64,000 bases of DNA from Psychrobacter sp. APC 3426 (GCF_030408035.1 NZ_JASDCF010000004.1:88320-152319), one strand, 5' to 3'; counted from the stretch's first letter, positions 55,004 to 64,000 are shown. The notes: generated from the letters alone by a model not told the origin. Translations and numbers: made by a program.

Positions 55004-56038
55004 ATGAGTCAAAAAAATAACCATCCTAGGCATGATGCAGATTGCAGCTATGCGCCAACCATGACACTGGCAATGGCGCAACAGCGCGCACAATTCATGA
55101 GCAATATCCGTCAGTTTTTTGCCAGTCGTCACGTGCTTGAAGTGCAAACGCCACTGCTGTCGCAAGCAGGTAACACCGATACATTCTTGCAGTCAGTCGC
55201 CGCGCAAGTCACTTATCAAGATAAACCCTGTATGTATTATCTGCATACCTCACCTGAGTTTGCGATGAAGCGTTTACTCGCCAGCTGGCAGGTACCTATC
55301 TATCAGATTTGCCCAGTATTTCGAGATAACGAAATAGGTGTGCGCCATAATATTGAATTCACCATGCTTGAATGGTATCAGCCAAATTATAGTTTAGATG
55401 ATATGGCGACTGAGTTAGGCGAGTTACTAGAGGCGCTTTATGGTCATCCAGTGGTGATGAGTCATTACCGCTATGTCGATGCGTTTATGGACTTTGTCGG
55501 TATCCATCCGCTGACGGCCAGCCTTGCAGCGCTACAAGCAGTCGCAGAAGACAAAGGCTTAACGGGCTTTGATTTCAATACTGGCTCAAATGATACAGAC
55601 GAGAGCGAAGAAAATATTCGCCAAAGCTGGTTGGATTTGCTATTCAGTCATGCAGTAGAGCCGAATCTGGGTCATGATTTGCCGACGTTGATTATCGAGT
55701 ATCCACCTGCAACGGCGGCACTGGCAAAAACAGCGGTAGATAAAGAGGGCAATACAGTCGCCAAACGCTTTGAGCTCTATATCAATGGTATCGAGATTGC
55801 CAATGCTTATGATGAGCTAGCAGATGGACAGGCGTTACGGGAGCGCTTTGAGCAGGACAATCAATTGCGCAAGCAGCATCATTTGCCACAAATGCCAATC
55901 GATGAGCACCTATTGGCGGCGTCTGATGCTTTGATGCCTTGTAGTGGTATTGCGGTTGGTGTCGATAGATTGCTTATAGTTATAGCAGGCGCGAAAAGCC
56001 TAGAGGAAGTGATTCCTTTTCCCAGTGGTTTGGCTTAG
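55004..56038 (+). CDS. epmA: Elongation factor P lysine ligase EpmA (PoxA/GenX)
   Basis: A class II lysyl-tRNA synthetase paralogue that attaches (R)-beta-lysine to EF-P. It lacks the anticodon-binding domain and starts directly with the catalytic core. Motifs seen: VLEVQTPLLSQAGNTD, YLHTSPEFAMKRLL, CPVFRDNEIGVRHNIEFTM (motif 2) and SGIAVGVDRLLIV (motif 3). At 344 residues it is of normal length. epmB and efp are not in this window. There is no clear ribosome-binding site. A MITE-like element lies 22 bp after the stop. Confidence 0.95.
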   Translation: MSQKNNHPRHDADCSYAPTMTLAMAQQRAQFMSNIRQFFASRHVLEVQTPLLSQAGNTDTFLQSVAAQVTYQDKPCMYYLHTSPEFAMKRLLASWQVPIYQICPVFRDNEIGVRHNIEFTMLEWYQPNYSLDDMATELGELLEALYGHPVVMSHYRYVDAFMDFVGIHPLTASLAALQAVAEDKGLTGFDFNTGSNDTDESEENIRQSWLDLLFSHAVEPNLGHDLPTLIIEYPPATAALAKTAVDKEGNTVAKRFELYINGIEIANAYDELADGQALRERFEQDNQLRKQHHLPQMPIDEHLLAASDALMPCSGIAVGVDRLLIVIAGAKSLEEVIPFPSGLA

Positions 56039-56060
56039 TCTTTTTTTGAGAGACTTAATG

Positions 56061-56208
56061 AATAGTCAAAATATCCTAAAAACGCTACGGTATTGCTGAT
56101 ATCAGTTTTTTGTAGCCTCTGTCTGCGCAGGCACAGCAAGCAAGCAAGAAAAATTGATATAATCAGCGAGTGATGTATTGATATTGATATTGTTTTTCAC
56201 TGCCTATA
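56061..56208 (+). repeat. MITE-like palindromic element, copy 3 (148 bp)
   Basis: It aligns with the 138-bp element at 29936, in the same orientation. The ends are AATAGTCA and TGCCTATA. It is longer through small tandem gains: a third GCAA unit in GCAAGCAAGCAAG and an extra GATATT. It lies just after epmA. Confidence 0.88.
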
Positions 56209-56235
56209 GTTACTACTTACTTTATAGTCCTTTAT

Positions 56236-56274
56236 AAAAAAGCGAGTAAACCTTTCGGCTTACTCGCTTTTTTT
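56236..56274. terminator. Bidirectional terminator after the NAD(P)-binding protein gene
   Basis: AAAAAAGCGAGTAA pairs with TTACTCGCTTTTTTT across ACCTTTCGGC. It serves the minus-strand gene at 56323 and possibly read-through from epmA. Confidence 0.88.
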
Positions 56275-56322
56275 CTGTCTTTAGTTATCGTAGAGCTAAA
56301 GATTGTTCATTATGAATATTTA

Positions 56323-56961
56323 TTATAGTTTTGCGATAGCATCAGTGATGTCTGTTTCGCCATTGTGCAGACTAAACACTTTCTTAGTAGTGTTGCTCGC
56401 ATCTAATACAGCAACTAACGTAGTGGCCACATCTTCAATCGAGTTTTCACCCGCATTGTCATCATTAATAGTAATTTTACCCGTCGCTTCGCGCTCTTTT
56501 AGCGCACCTGCTTGTACGATAGTGTAGTCAAGGTCGCTGTTATTGACCAACCACTGATCGGCGTAATGCTTGCAAATATAATATTCTTTTAAGTCTGCAA
56601 TACCAGGGTTGTCCCATTTGCTAGTGTCTAATGAAAACACCGTGCTTAACATGATATAGCGTTTAATACCTTTATCTTGCGTCGCTTGCATGGTCTTAAC
56701 CGCACCGTGTAAATCTACTTCTAAAACGTCCTTACCGCCAGAGCCTGCGACAAAATAGACAGCATCAATATCTGGCTCGATTTGTTTTTGAATTGCATCT
56801 TTTTCAGCGGTAATGTCTAAATCTAACTGACTATAATTGTCATCGTTAAATAGCTTTTCTTCTTGACGGGTCGTGCCGATCACTTGATGCTTATCCGCTA
56901 ATAACTGCTTAACCAAATCCGTACCCACACGACCACTGGCGCCAATTACTAAAATTTTCAT
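56323..56961 (-). CDS. NAD(P)-binding atypical short-chain dehydrogenase (YwnB-like)
   Basis: A Rossmann-fold protein of about 212 residues. The nucleotide-binding motif is VIGASGRVGTDL (residues 5-16), and DAVYFVAGSGGKD, GIKRYIMLSTVFS and YYICKHYADQWL follow the NAD(P)H-binding/YwnB pattern. Tyr and Lys of the classical active site appear in YxCK form and may not be catalytic. The substrate is unknown. The ATG at 56961 is preferred over 56967 because AGGA lies six bases before it. Confidence 0.85.
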   Translation of the reverse strand: MKILVIGASGRVGTDLVKQLLADKHQVIGTTRQEEKLFNDDNYSQLDLDITAEKDAIQKQIEPDIDAVYFVAGSGGKDVLEVDLHGAVKTMQATQDKGIKRYIMLSTVFSLDTSKWDNPGIADLKEYYICKHYADQWLVNNSDLDYTIVQAGALKEREATGKITINDDNAGENSIEDVATTLVAVLDASNTTKKVFSLHNGETDITDAIAKL

Positions 56962-57059
56962 AATCATTCCTGTTGTTATATACGTTATTGTTTTTTATTG
57001 ACATCTTCTTTGTGTAAAGTCTTTGTGCCAAAAGCTGAATATATATTAACAAGAATAGT

Positions 57060-57086
57060 CGGCACGCTTCGTTATGAAGCGTGCCG
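57060..57086. terminator. Strong hairpin after the DUF188 gene
   Basis: CGGCACGCTTC and GAAGCGTGCCG form a perfect 11-bp stem with a five-base loop. There is no long T-run, so termination is plausible but not certain. Confidence 0.45.
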
Positions 57087-57228
57087 TTTACATAGTGTTT
57101 GGTTATAGAGTGTATACGCTTTGCAAGATTGTATGTTTTGCAAAAAATAAAGCGTATTAAAGAAGACGGAGAAAGGACAGCTTTCAGATTGAGGCTGGAT
57201 AAAGGTTAGCTTAAAAGTAGGTGTGAAC

Positions 57229-57678
57229 TTAACGTACCAACTTATTTAAGCCGTCAGCAAAGGCTTTTTTGTCTCGATCGCCGTAAGGTTTTTGCCCGCT
57301 CATTTCTTGTAATTCGAGTACGCCCGTGCCGCGCATGGTATCCATGAAGTCGCGCATATTGAGCTTTTGCTTGATATTATTTTTGTCGTAGACCACCCCG
57401 CGCGTGGTCAAGACCATGCCGCCTTTGTCCAAAATATCATTGGCCAAAGGAATGTCACTGGTGATGGCCAGGTCGCCTGGCTGTATTTGCTCGACGATAT
57501 AATCATCAGCTTTATCAAACCCTGAAGGCACCACCGTCATCACGAGCAGGGGTGATTTACGCAATTTAATCGGCTGATTGGCGACGAATATCGCCACCGT
57601 TTGTGTACGCTCAGCAGTTTTGATAATTAAATCTTTGGCGATTAATGGCACCGAGTCAGCATCTACCCAAATCTGCAT
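57229..57678 (-). CDS. DUF188 (YaiI/YqxD family) protein
   Basis: A 149-residue protein of a widely conserved family without known activity, sometimes described as NYN/PIN-like. Seen: MQIWVDADSVPLIAKDLI start, AIFVANQPI, GDLAITSDIPLANDIL and LTTRGVVYDKNNI, all family motifs with Asp residues that could bind metal. The start overlaps the purK stop (TAATG), so it is the last gene of the purE-purK operon. Confidence 0.92.
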   Translation of the reverse strand: MQIWVDADSVPLIAKDLIIKTAERTQTVAIFVANQPIKLRKSPLLVMTVVPSGFDKADDYIVEQIQPGDLAITSDIPLANDILDKGGMVLTTRGVVYDKNNIKQKLNMRDFMDTMRGTGVLELQEMSGQKPYGDRDKKAFADGLNKLVR

Positions 57679-59069
57679 TATTTTTTAGCCTTTGCTATTT
57701 TTGCCTTAACCTCTTCCGCACGATTCACTTGACTCACTTTGCTATCCTTATTTGCTAAGTCAGCGTTCTCGACAGCTATATCGGTTTCGCTATCAAGCTC
57801 TTTGACATCTTGAGTAGGAGTCGCAGTTGTCTGCTCCTGACGCTCTTGAGTAGCTGCGATAGGTGGATATTCTTTGTCTAAGCCAACCTTATTGGGTAAC
57901 ACGGCGACCAGTTTAGCCATTGATGTGTCTAAGTCGGTCACGTCATTGGGCATCAAAGTAATGTGGGCGATTTTGCGATCTTCGCGCTCTGACTTGTGGT
58001 AACTATGATAATGCGCACCATCGATAGCCAGTACGTCACTGATATCAGGATATTGTCCCAGTACGTTGACCATAATCGCAGGATGGACGTTGTCGGTATC
58101 TCCCAAAGGCAAGTTGACGACCGCGCGGATATGGTTTTCAAACTGACTGATAATCGCCCCTTCAATACTCCAGTGACCAGAGTTGTGCACGCGTGGAGCA
58201 ATCTCATTGGCAAGCAGGTAATCATGACCGCGAGCGTCTTTGGTGACGAATAGCTCAAGTGCCATCACCCCAACATAACCCAAATGGTTCATGACCGTGG
58301 TAATGGCCTCTTTTGCTTGGCTAAAGAGATGACTGGTACCTACAGCAGGGGCTTGGGTCTTGGCTAAGATGCCATGATGATGGTCATTTTCGACCAAGTC
58401 ATAACAGCGTACACTGCCGTCTTGAGCGCGTGCAGCGATGATAGACAATTCACGGCTAAAGTTAATAAAGCCCTCTGCAATAAGTGGTGCAGGGGTTGGT
58501 GTTAGACTGCCTTTGCCGCTGACGGCGTCTTTTAGGTCTTGCCAAGCAGCTTTGATATCACTGTCTTGCTTGATGACGTATTGTCCTTTGCCATCGTAGC
58601 CACCGCGACTGGTTTTAAGCACAATAGGCAAACCTAACGCTTCACAAGCCTGTTGTAACTCAGCTTCAGAGCTGACTTCTTTAAAGGGTACGGTGGCGAT
58701 ATCTAAATCATTAAACATCTGCTTTTCTTTTAAGCGATCTTGAGCAATATTAAGGGCAATCGGTGGTGGAAACATGCCTTGTTTGCTGCCCGATTTTGAT
58801 AATTCGGCCAGCTGTTCGACAGTCGCTGTCGGGGTGTTTTCAAACTCTAAGGTAAACACATCGGCGGTCGCAATGAATTCCTCTAATTGCTCACTATGGA
58901 ACACTTTTCCATATAGGCTGGCAGGACAATCAGCATTGTCTTCTAAAAACACGCACTGATAACCGAGCGGTAGAGCCGCTTGGGCAAGCATCATACCGAG
59001 TTGACCACCGCCTAAGATACCGATGGTACGAATAGTTTGAGTAACAGGATAAGCATTGGCTGTAGTCAT
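57678..59069 (-). CDS. purK: N5-carboxyaminoimidazole ribonucleotide synthase PurK
   Basis: An ATP-grasp enzyme that carboxylates AIR to N5-CAIR in purine synthesis; PurE then isomerises the product. Nucleotide-binding start ILGGGQLGMMLAQAA (near residue 18), ATP-grasp region with VLKTSRGGYDGKGQ near residue 150, and NEIAPRVHNSGHW near residue 295 are visible. At 463 residues it is longer than E. coli PurK (355), with a ~75-residue polar Lys/Glu/Ala tail and a short lead. It lies 171 bp after purE and overlaps the DUF188 gene by one base. Confidence 0.95.
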   Translation of the reverse strand: MTTANAYPVTQTIRTIGILGGGQLGMMLAQAALPLGYQCVFLEDNADCPASLYGKVFHSEQLEEFIATADVFTLEFENTPTATVEQLAELSKSGSKQGMFPPPIALNIAQDRLKEKQMFNDLDIATVPFKEVSSEAELQQACEALGLPIVLKTSRGGYDGKGQYVIKQDSDIKAAWQDLKDAVSGKGSLTPTPAPLIAEGFINFSRELSIIAARAQDGSVRCYDLVENDHHHGILAKTQAPAVGTSHLFSQAKEAITTVMNHLGYVGVMALELFVTKDARGHDYLLANEIAPRVHNSGHWSIEGAIISQFENHIRAVVNLPLGDTDNVHPAIMVNVLGQYPDISDVLAIDGAHYHSYHKSEREDRKIAHITLMPNDVTDLDTSMAKLVAVLPNKVGLDKEYPPIAATQERQEQTTATPTQDVKELDSETDIAVENADLANKDSKVSQVNRAEEVKAKIAKAKK

Positions 59070-59240
59070 GATAGAGACTCTTTGAGTTAAAAATGGATTA
59101 AAACAAGCGTATTAAAATAGGAAAAGGTGCAACGTATGCACCTTGTATTTAGTAAAATCCAACTTGAAAAAATATCGAATGATGATTGTTTATATTTGAG
59201 TGATGGGTATTCAAGCTATTATGGTTTTGGGCTTTTCTGA

Positions 59241-59798
59241 TTAATTAATAATCCCAGGTATTGGACTGGCAAGAATGGTCTCGGTTTGCGTTTGGCGCAG
59301 ACGGTCTAGCTTAGTAGCTATTGTCTCATCATGCAAGGCTAGCACCTGAATCGCAAGCAGGGCAGCATTATAAGCACCTGCCGTACCAATCGCTAACGTA
59401 CCAACGGCCACGCCTTTAGGCATCTGTACGATAGAGAGCAAACTGTCCCAACCGCTAAGCATAGAAGACTTCACTGGCACACCAAACACAGGAAGTGGCG
59501 TTTGACTGGCACACATACCAGGTAAATGAGCGGCGCCGCCTGCACCAGCGATAATCACTTGTAAGCCATTATCTTTAGCAGTTTTTGCATAATCAAAAAG
59601 TCTGTCTGGCGTACGGTGTGCTGAGACCACTTCACAATCAAAAGCGATATCAAAGTCAGCGAGCAGTTGTGCCGCTGCGCTCATCGTTGCCCAATCGGAC
59701 TGCGAGCCCATAATGATACCAACTTTTGGCTGACCGGCAGGAGAAGTGATAGGGCCGTTTTGATCAACAGTGTTAACAGTAGCCGATGTTGTGCTCAT
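59241..59798 (-). CDS. purE: N5-CAIR mutase PurE
   Basis: It converts N5-CAIR to CAIR. The motif [14 protein letters not shown] (residues 26-39) and the loop [12 protein letters not shown] are class I PurE signatures. [10 protein letters not shown] follows, with active-site His. At 185 residues it has a ~22-residue N-terminal lead compared with E. coli (169). It is first in the purE-purK-DUF188 operon. Confidence 0.96.
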   Translation of the reverse strand: MSTTSATVNTVDQNGPITSPAGQPKVGIIMGSQSDWATMSAAAQLLADFDIAFDCEVVSAHRTPDRLFDYAKTAKDNGLQVIIAGAGGAAHLPGMCASQTPLPVFGVPVKSSMLSGWDSLLSIVQMPKGVAVGTLAIGTAGAYNAALLAIQVLALHDETIATKLDRLRQTQTETILASPIPGIIN

Positions 59799-59934
59799 GC
59801 TTTGATATCCTCAAAAAGACCATCATACAAAAGTTTTGCCACATTCGTAAAGCCAAGATTGATGTTTAATAGCGAAGTGGGGTTGTTGATACGCATAATA
59901 GTGGCGGTTTTATTGGCTAATGCTTGGGTTTTTC

Positions 59935-60885
59935 TCACACTTTATCATGATGATATTGCACAAAGTTATCAGCTTTTAGTGGCAATGGCTGGGTCGTATC
60001 GAGCTGATAACAAGTGAGATAGCCACTATCTACGGCTGCCGAATAGTCCGTACAGACCACTTGTGAGCTGAGCGGTTCGGGTGTTCCGACTAGCCAATAG
60101 TGACCAACGAACACAGGTTTATTGGTTTTAATAGCAAAATCGATATTCTCAGCCAGTGCGTCTTTTGGGATTTGCGCCATGGCTGAGGAGGGCGCACGTG
60201 CAATCTCATGTAGTGTGCGAGACTGTAGCCCATCGAGCCACCAGCGTACCCGCACACGTGAGCGCTTGGTACCTTCTTTATCAATCATGACTAAACCATT
60301 TGGCAATGGTGTTTCTACCCCTTTCAATACGCGCTCTAATGCATCAAAGGCTGTGGTAGATTTCTTTGAGGTGGCTTCAAGAGCGTGAGGGGTCAAGCAG
60401 TTATCAGAGGTGAGCATCAGCTTTAGCACCGCCATACTATCCACATCCCAACAGGCATGCACAAAGCAAGCATAGTCTGTCTCAATCCATAATGGAATCT
60501 CATAAAAACGCTGCAGCCAATATTGGTGTTGTGCTGAGCCAAATGGCACTTCTGCCAAAAAAGCCTCATGCTGGCGTGTATGTATCTCATTGTGCGAGCG
60601 TAAGTATTCCTTTGGGTTCTCAGGGTCAGGAGTGGCAAAAGCGAGCGCATTGTATTCGTGGTTGCCCATCACAGCATCAGCGACGTCGGCATCTAACATC
60701 GCAAACACAATTTCAAGTGTCTTGACTTGCTGCGTGCCGCGATCAATCAAATCGCCGATAAACAGTGCCCGATGACCTACTGGTGGCTCAAAATACTGAC
60801 CGTTATGAACATAGCCCAATTGCTGTAGCAAACCGACCAGCTTATCTGCATAGCCGTGAATATCACCGATAATATCTATAATCAT
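59935..60885 (-). CDS. Metallophosphoesterase, serine/threonine phosphatase-like
   Basis: A calcineurin-like phosphoesterase of 316 residues. The metal-binding motifs are complete: GDIHGYADKL (residues 7-16), FIGDLIDRGT (near 43) and GNHEYNALAF (near 75), then later His residues (FVHACWD, FVGHYWL). The architecture resembles bacterial PrpE/ApaH-like phosphatases, but the substrate (phosphoprotein or Ap4A) cannot be told. It lies upstream of purE on the same strand with a 136-bp gap, so it is probably a separate unit. Confidence 0.9.
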   Translation of the reverse strand: MIIDIIGDIHGYADKLVGLLQQLGYVHNGQYFEPPVGHRALFIGDLIDRGTQQVKTLEIVFAMLDADVADAVMGNHEYNALAFATPDPENPKEYLRSHNEIHTRQHEAFLAEVPFGSAQHQYWLQRFYEIPLWIETDYACFVHACWDVDSMAVLKLMLTSDNCLTPHALEATSKKSTTAFDALERVLKGVETPLPNGLVMIDKEGTKRSRVRVRWWLDGLQSRTLHEIARAPSSAMAQIPKDALAENIDFAIKTNKPVFVGHYWLVGTPEPLSSQVVCTDYSAAVDSGYLTCYQLDTTQPLPLKADNFVQYHHDKV

Positions 60886-61014
60886 AATGAACTATCAAAT
60901 CTTAAAGTAGAGGTGCGTATCAATAATAATATGCGCAAGACATAAAGCGACGCTATCGAGAAGACAAACATTCAACCCACTATTATAGCTAATAACTTAA
61001 ATTAAAAACTCGTA

Positions 61015-61623
61015 CTAAAAGCCAGGTGATAATAGCGCATTAATAAAGTGAGGCAGTACTTGTGGTTCTAAAATAATAGTAGCGATAACCCCAAACGCAC
61101 CGCCCCACATATGTGCCATGTGATTGATGTTCGAGCCACCACGCTTGTCTGCATAAATACTATAAGCGACATAAGCGACAGCAAATAGAATCGCAGGAAT
61201 AGGGATAATAGCAAATAGGTAGATTTTTTCCCATGGGGCCAGCAAGATAAAGGCAAATAGCACAGCAGAAACGCCCCCTGATGCACCAAGACTTAAGTAG
61301 CTGGCATTACTTTTGTTTTTAAGATAGCTTGGAACCATTGCGATGATAATGGCAAGCACATAAAACACCACAAAACCATAACCGAATAAAAACGGTTGAT
61401 ATAACCCTTCGATAGCACGACCGAAGAAGTATAAAGTAAACATGTTGAACAACAGGTGCATACTATCAGCATGGATAAAACCATGCGTCACAAAACGATC
61501 CCACTGGCCATTATTTACCGCAGGTGGATAAAAAATAAGCCGATTAAAAAGGCTCTTGTTTTGCCATGCCAACAGACTGACAATAACCGTAACAATAATG
61601 ATAAGTGTCGTGTGGTTTAACAA
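61015..61623 (-). CDS. Rhomboid family intramembrane serine protease
   Basis: A membrane-embedded protease of 202 residues with six predicted helices. The catalytic Ser is in LGASGGVSAVLF (GxSG type) near residue 115. The catalytic His is in NHMAHMWGGAFG near residue 172. The loop with HADSMHLLFNMFTLYFFG matches the family. The start is TTG at 61623, supported by AAGGA seven bases upstream. Substrates are unknown. Confidence 0.9.
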   Translation of the reverse strand: MLNHTTLIIIVTVIVSLLAWQNKSLFNRLIFYPPAVNNGQWDRFVTHGFIHADSMHLLFNMFTLYFFGRAIEGLYQPFLFGYGFVVFYVLAIIIAMVPSYLKNKSNASYLSLGASGGVSAVLFAFILLAPWEKIYLFAIIPIPAILFAVAYVAYSIYADKRGGSNINHMAHMWGGAFGVIATIILEPQVLPHFINALLSPGF

Positions 61624-62028
61624 GGGAAAATCCTTAGGCCGCGCCTGATATTATAATACTGCCATAAATGACAACGTTCAAAGCCTAAGCGTTACGGCTA
61701 AAAAAATAAATATGACCAATAATGAATTATTAAGCGTTAGCGGATAATAATAAAGTAATACTAACAGCAGTTATGATAATGCGAAAACTTATTGTGTGAC
61801 AAAACGATGCATTTCTATGATTTTCAGTGAATAATGTAGCAATGTATGAAGCACGATGGATAAAGTGTCATATTTTAACGGTTTAGTATGGCGTCAGTCA
61901 TGATGAGAAAAATGATTTATCATCAATAAATCAGACACGCAGACAATCCATAAAATTCTTTGTAGACTTGAATGGCAAGACTGATATTACGAGTCCAATA
62001 AAATGAAAGCCTAAAGAGGCAGTAACTT
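61624..62028. other. Divergent intergenic region before the large anchored protein
   Basis: 405 bp, AT-rich, no gene seen. It should hold promoters for the rhomboid gene and the gene at 62029. Confidence 0.5.
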
Positions 62029-63678
62029 ATGAGTATTATCGACCAATTAGAGCAAACCGTAACGCCCGCCGTATTAGGTGACCTTGCTAATGAGGCTAAC
62101 AATGGCAACGTGGCTTATGTCAGTCTACTTGAGCAGTTCTATGCCATTTTAGCGGCCCGTTTGGCGTTGCCTGAGGTTTACTCACAGTTGTTGCGTACCG
62201 ATCAAGTAGCGGCTGCAGAGGTGATGGTAGAACGCCCATTGTTTGAGCAGTTGTGGCAAGACTACGCCATGCAGCAAGTGATTATCCAAGAGCTGTCAGC
62301 CACCCACCATATCGATGAGGTTACGACGGCGCAGCTGGTTAATAATGCAGCACCGCTGGCTTATCGTGAGCTAAAAACCTTGGCCAATGGACAGTTTTTG
62401 CCAGCATTTTTGCAGGGCGTGCAGCCGACACTGCGTCAATATTTACCGACATGGTCAGCGCCTGTTATTCAGGCTACTGCTACTGGCAGTCCAAGTGTTA
62501 ATGGTGCAGAAGGCTTATATGCTACAACGGCTAATAATAGTATGTCGATGAATAACCATCCATCGGACAGCTTGCATAATGCCAATATAGCGACAAGTAC
62601 AGTAGCTGCAACATCGGCAAGCTTAGAGAATACTGACATACTCTCGAACGCTGATACTGATGTAAGCACTAATAATTTAGGCACTGATACTGATGTAGGT
62701 GCTGACGCTATTCATGCCAATCCTGCGGCGCATCATTTGGCAGAAAACAACAGCCTAAAACAAGCAAAAGTACGTACTCGCAATCAACGCAACGACTTAC
62801 TGGTACGAGTGTTTTTATTGTTGGCGGTACTGGCAGGGCTTGGACTGGCTGCGTGGGCGTTATTTATCAAGCCTAACATCAATGTGCCAGTAGAGCCTGT
62901 CGCTACCACACCTGTTGCTGTGATAGCTGACCCTGAGCCACCATTACAGACAATGACGCCTGTGGAGCTAATCGTTGGGGTAGATAATAGCGGCAGTCTG
63001 TATACTTGTAGCGCCACAGTTGGTGATGAAGCACTACAAAGCGTATTGCAGCAATCGCTTAATAGCAGCTTTGGCGAACAAGCGAGCATTTGCCAGCTCA
63101 CCATACAGTCGGGTGTCGCCAATAATATTGCCAATCTACCGGTAGAGGTGTTACCCAATGTGCTGACCATGCTCAGGTCTACACCCTTCGCACGCTTGCA
63201 GCTGCAAAATGATCGCATCACGTTAGAGGCACCAGACGCTATGATGCTGCAACGATTGCTCAATGATATTCGTAACTTGGCACCAGCCATGGTCATCGAC
63301 ACTACAGCACCAATGCCACTTCCTAACAATGGCAATGATACGAATGACATGTCAGCGATGAACGGGAGCGCTAATCAGTTTGAAGGCGATGGCACAGCTG
63401 CAAATAATCAATATGGCAGCGACTACAATAATGGTGCTGCTGGAGAGTATCAGCCATCAGATGATGATACTGGCGATAGTGTTGTGCCTACTCCCAATAA
63501 CAATGACTCTACCAACCGTTTTAACAACAATGCTACTAATATTCCAAGTAATTCACTTAGCAATAATTCGCAACCTAATAATCGACAGAGCGCGCCACCT
63601 GGCCCTATTTCGTTATCTGAAGTAGATGACATGGCAAGTAGCGTCATCGTTGCTGAGCCTGCACAAGTGAGACAGTGA
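62029..63678 (+). CDS. Large single-pass membrane protein, DUF937-like N-terminus
   Basis: A 549-residue protein that I do not recognise as a named gene. Residues 1-145 are helical (MSIIDQLEQTVTPAVLGDLA start) and resemble DUF937-type regions. A Ser/Asn/Thr-rich linker follows, then one transmembrane helix at about residues 257-280 (VFLLLAVLAGLGLAAWALF). A domain of about 120 residues comes next (VELIVGVDNSGSLYTCSA start), which may be BON/OmpA-N-like, with two Cys that could form a disulfide. The last ~115 residues are Asn/Gly/Ser-rich and disordered. GAGGC lies upstream of the ATG. The C-terminal part is probably periplasmic. Confidence 0.75.
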   Translation: MSIIDQLEQTVTPAVLGDLANEANNGNVAYVSLLEQFYAILAARLALPEVYSQLLRTDQVAAAEVMVERPLFEQLWQDYAMQQVIIQELSATHHIDEVTTAQLVNNAAPLAYRELKTLANGQFLPAFLQGVQPTLRQYLPTWSAPVIQATATGSPSVNGAEGLYATTANNSMSMNNHPSDSLHNANIATSTVAATSASLENTDILSNADTDVSTNNLGTDTDVGADAIHANPAAHHLAENNSLKQAKVRTRNQRNDLLVRVFLLLAVLAGLGLAAWALFIKPNINVPVEPVATTPVAVIADPEPPLQTMTPVELIVGVDNSGSLYTCSATVGDEALQSVLQQSLNSSFGEQASICQLTIQSGVANNIANLPVEVLPNVLTMLRSTPFARLQLQNDRITLEAPDAMMLQRLLNDIRNLAPAMVIDTTAPMPLPNNGNDTNDMSAMNGSANQFEGDGTAANNQYGSDYNNGAAGEYQPSDDDTGDSVVPTPNNNDSTNRFNNNATNIPSNSLSNNSQPNNRQSAPPGPISLSEVDDMASSVIVAEPAQVRQ

Positions 63679-63779
63679 TTATTCTACTCACTGAAAATCA
63701 AATGTTAGATTTGGTGACTAAAAGTTGCCAATCGCTAAACAGATTACGAAAGAGATAGGGGTATAAACTTACTTATACT

Positions 63780-64000
63780 ACCCCACTCTCAACTTGAAAT
63801 AAGCAAATCAAACTGAAGAGGCGGGTTACCAAGTTTTTTGTTGAGTACAAAGCACAGATTGTGTGAAAGAATCTTACGAATCAATCGATGAGACAAATGC
63901 CATAAATCTCTTGCTCGTACCTTTTGTATATTAAATCGTTCTGATAGCTGACCAATGACTGTTTCAACGATACGGCGGGCTTTCATTAGCCGCCTTACCA
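63780..64000 (-). mobile_element. IS982-like insertion sequence, cut by the window edge
   Basis: Read on the plus strand the element seems to begin ACCCCACTCTCAACTTG at 63780, just after the transposase stop. IS982-type ends begin with ACC, which fits. The other end and the target duplication lie outside the window. Confidence 0.55.
63789..64000 (-). CDS. DDE transposase, C-terminal part (IS982-like)
   Basis: The frame is open through the right edge, so only the last ~70 codons are seen. The text ARRIVETVIGQL, RFNIQKVRARDLWHL and FVLNKKLGNPPLQF matches the C-terminal third of IS982-type transposases, including the Glu of the DDE triad in VETVIGQL. Family placement is by recollection of the motif and should be treated as probable. 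Confidence 0.75.
   Translation of the reverse strand, partial: VRRLMKARRIVETVIGQLSERFNIQKVRARDLWHLSHRLIRKILSHNLCFVLNKKLGNPPLQFDLLISS

Overview
The window looks like a chromosomal segment of a Psychrobacter-type gammaproteobacterium (Moraxellaceae). This rests on a moderate-to-low GC content, Pseudomonadales-type gene order (mutS-fdxA, dsbC-hom, rne/rluC, engB with two cytochromes c, rnfH-bamE/fur, pilU-pilT/yggS, purE-purK), and a type IV pilus locus carrying a TfpZ-type pilin accessory protein. Nearly all of it is ordinary core genome. The accessory material is short repeats, decayed fragments and one insertion sequence cut by the right edge.

Layout. 1-4682: the end of dsbD, outer-membrane phospholipase A (pldA) and a ComF-like phosphoribosyltransferase. 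5094-15662: a type IV pilus block. An operon of minor pilins and the tip adhesin (fimT, pilV, pilW, pilX, pilY1, two PilE-like pilins) is followed by a sigma-54-driven major pilin, tfpZ, a 57-codon membrane protein not previously listed as an open frame here, and a second pilin with its own sigma-54-like promoter. 15785-22548: fdxA and mutS (minus strand) diverge from secA. 22775-31355: a lipoprotein, two DUF2382 stress-type proteins, a thiolase, homoserine dehydrogenase, DsbC and a DUF808 membrane protein. 31610-39911: RNase E with a very long disordered arm, RluC, a HAD phosphatase and EngB, with a 1.1-kb rne-rluC gap that holds a decayed gene. 40377-49722: cytochromes c5 and c4, a membrane protein overlapping RnfH, BamE, Fur, PilU, PilT, YggS and a CorC-like protein. 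49972-63678: NadE, an AI-2E-type permease, PdxB, EpmA, an NAD(P)-binding protein, the purE-purK-DUF188 operon, a metallophosphatase, a rhomboid protease and a large anchored protein. 63780-64000: the end of an IS982-like element.

How genes work together. PilT and PilU (44.9-47.2 kb) are the retraction ATPases for the pilus whose subunits lie at 5-15.6 kb. DsbD and DsbC form a periplasmic disulfide-isomerisation pair. PurE and PurK carry out successive steps of purine synthesis. BamE, PldA and SecA act in the envelope and in export.

Unusual structure. Two families of short palindromic repeats are present: a 138-bp element with TATAGTCA ends in three copies, and a ~105-bp element with ATACCA ends in two diverged copies. 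The major pilin promoter has inverted GACA/TGTC palindromes that fit PilR sites. I see no CRISPR array, tRNA, rRNA, prophage or recognisable defence system. The most promising new biology is the dual sigma-54 pilin arrangement with the small membrane protein between the two pilin units.
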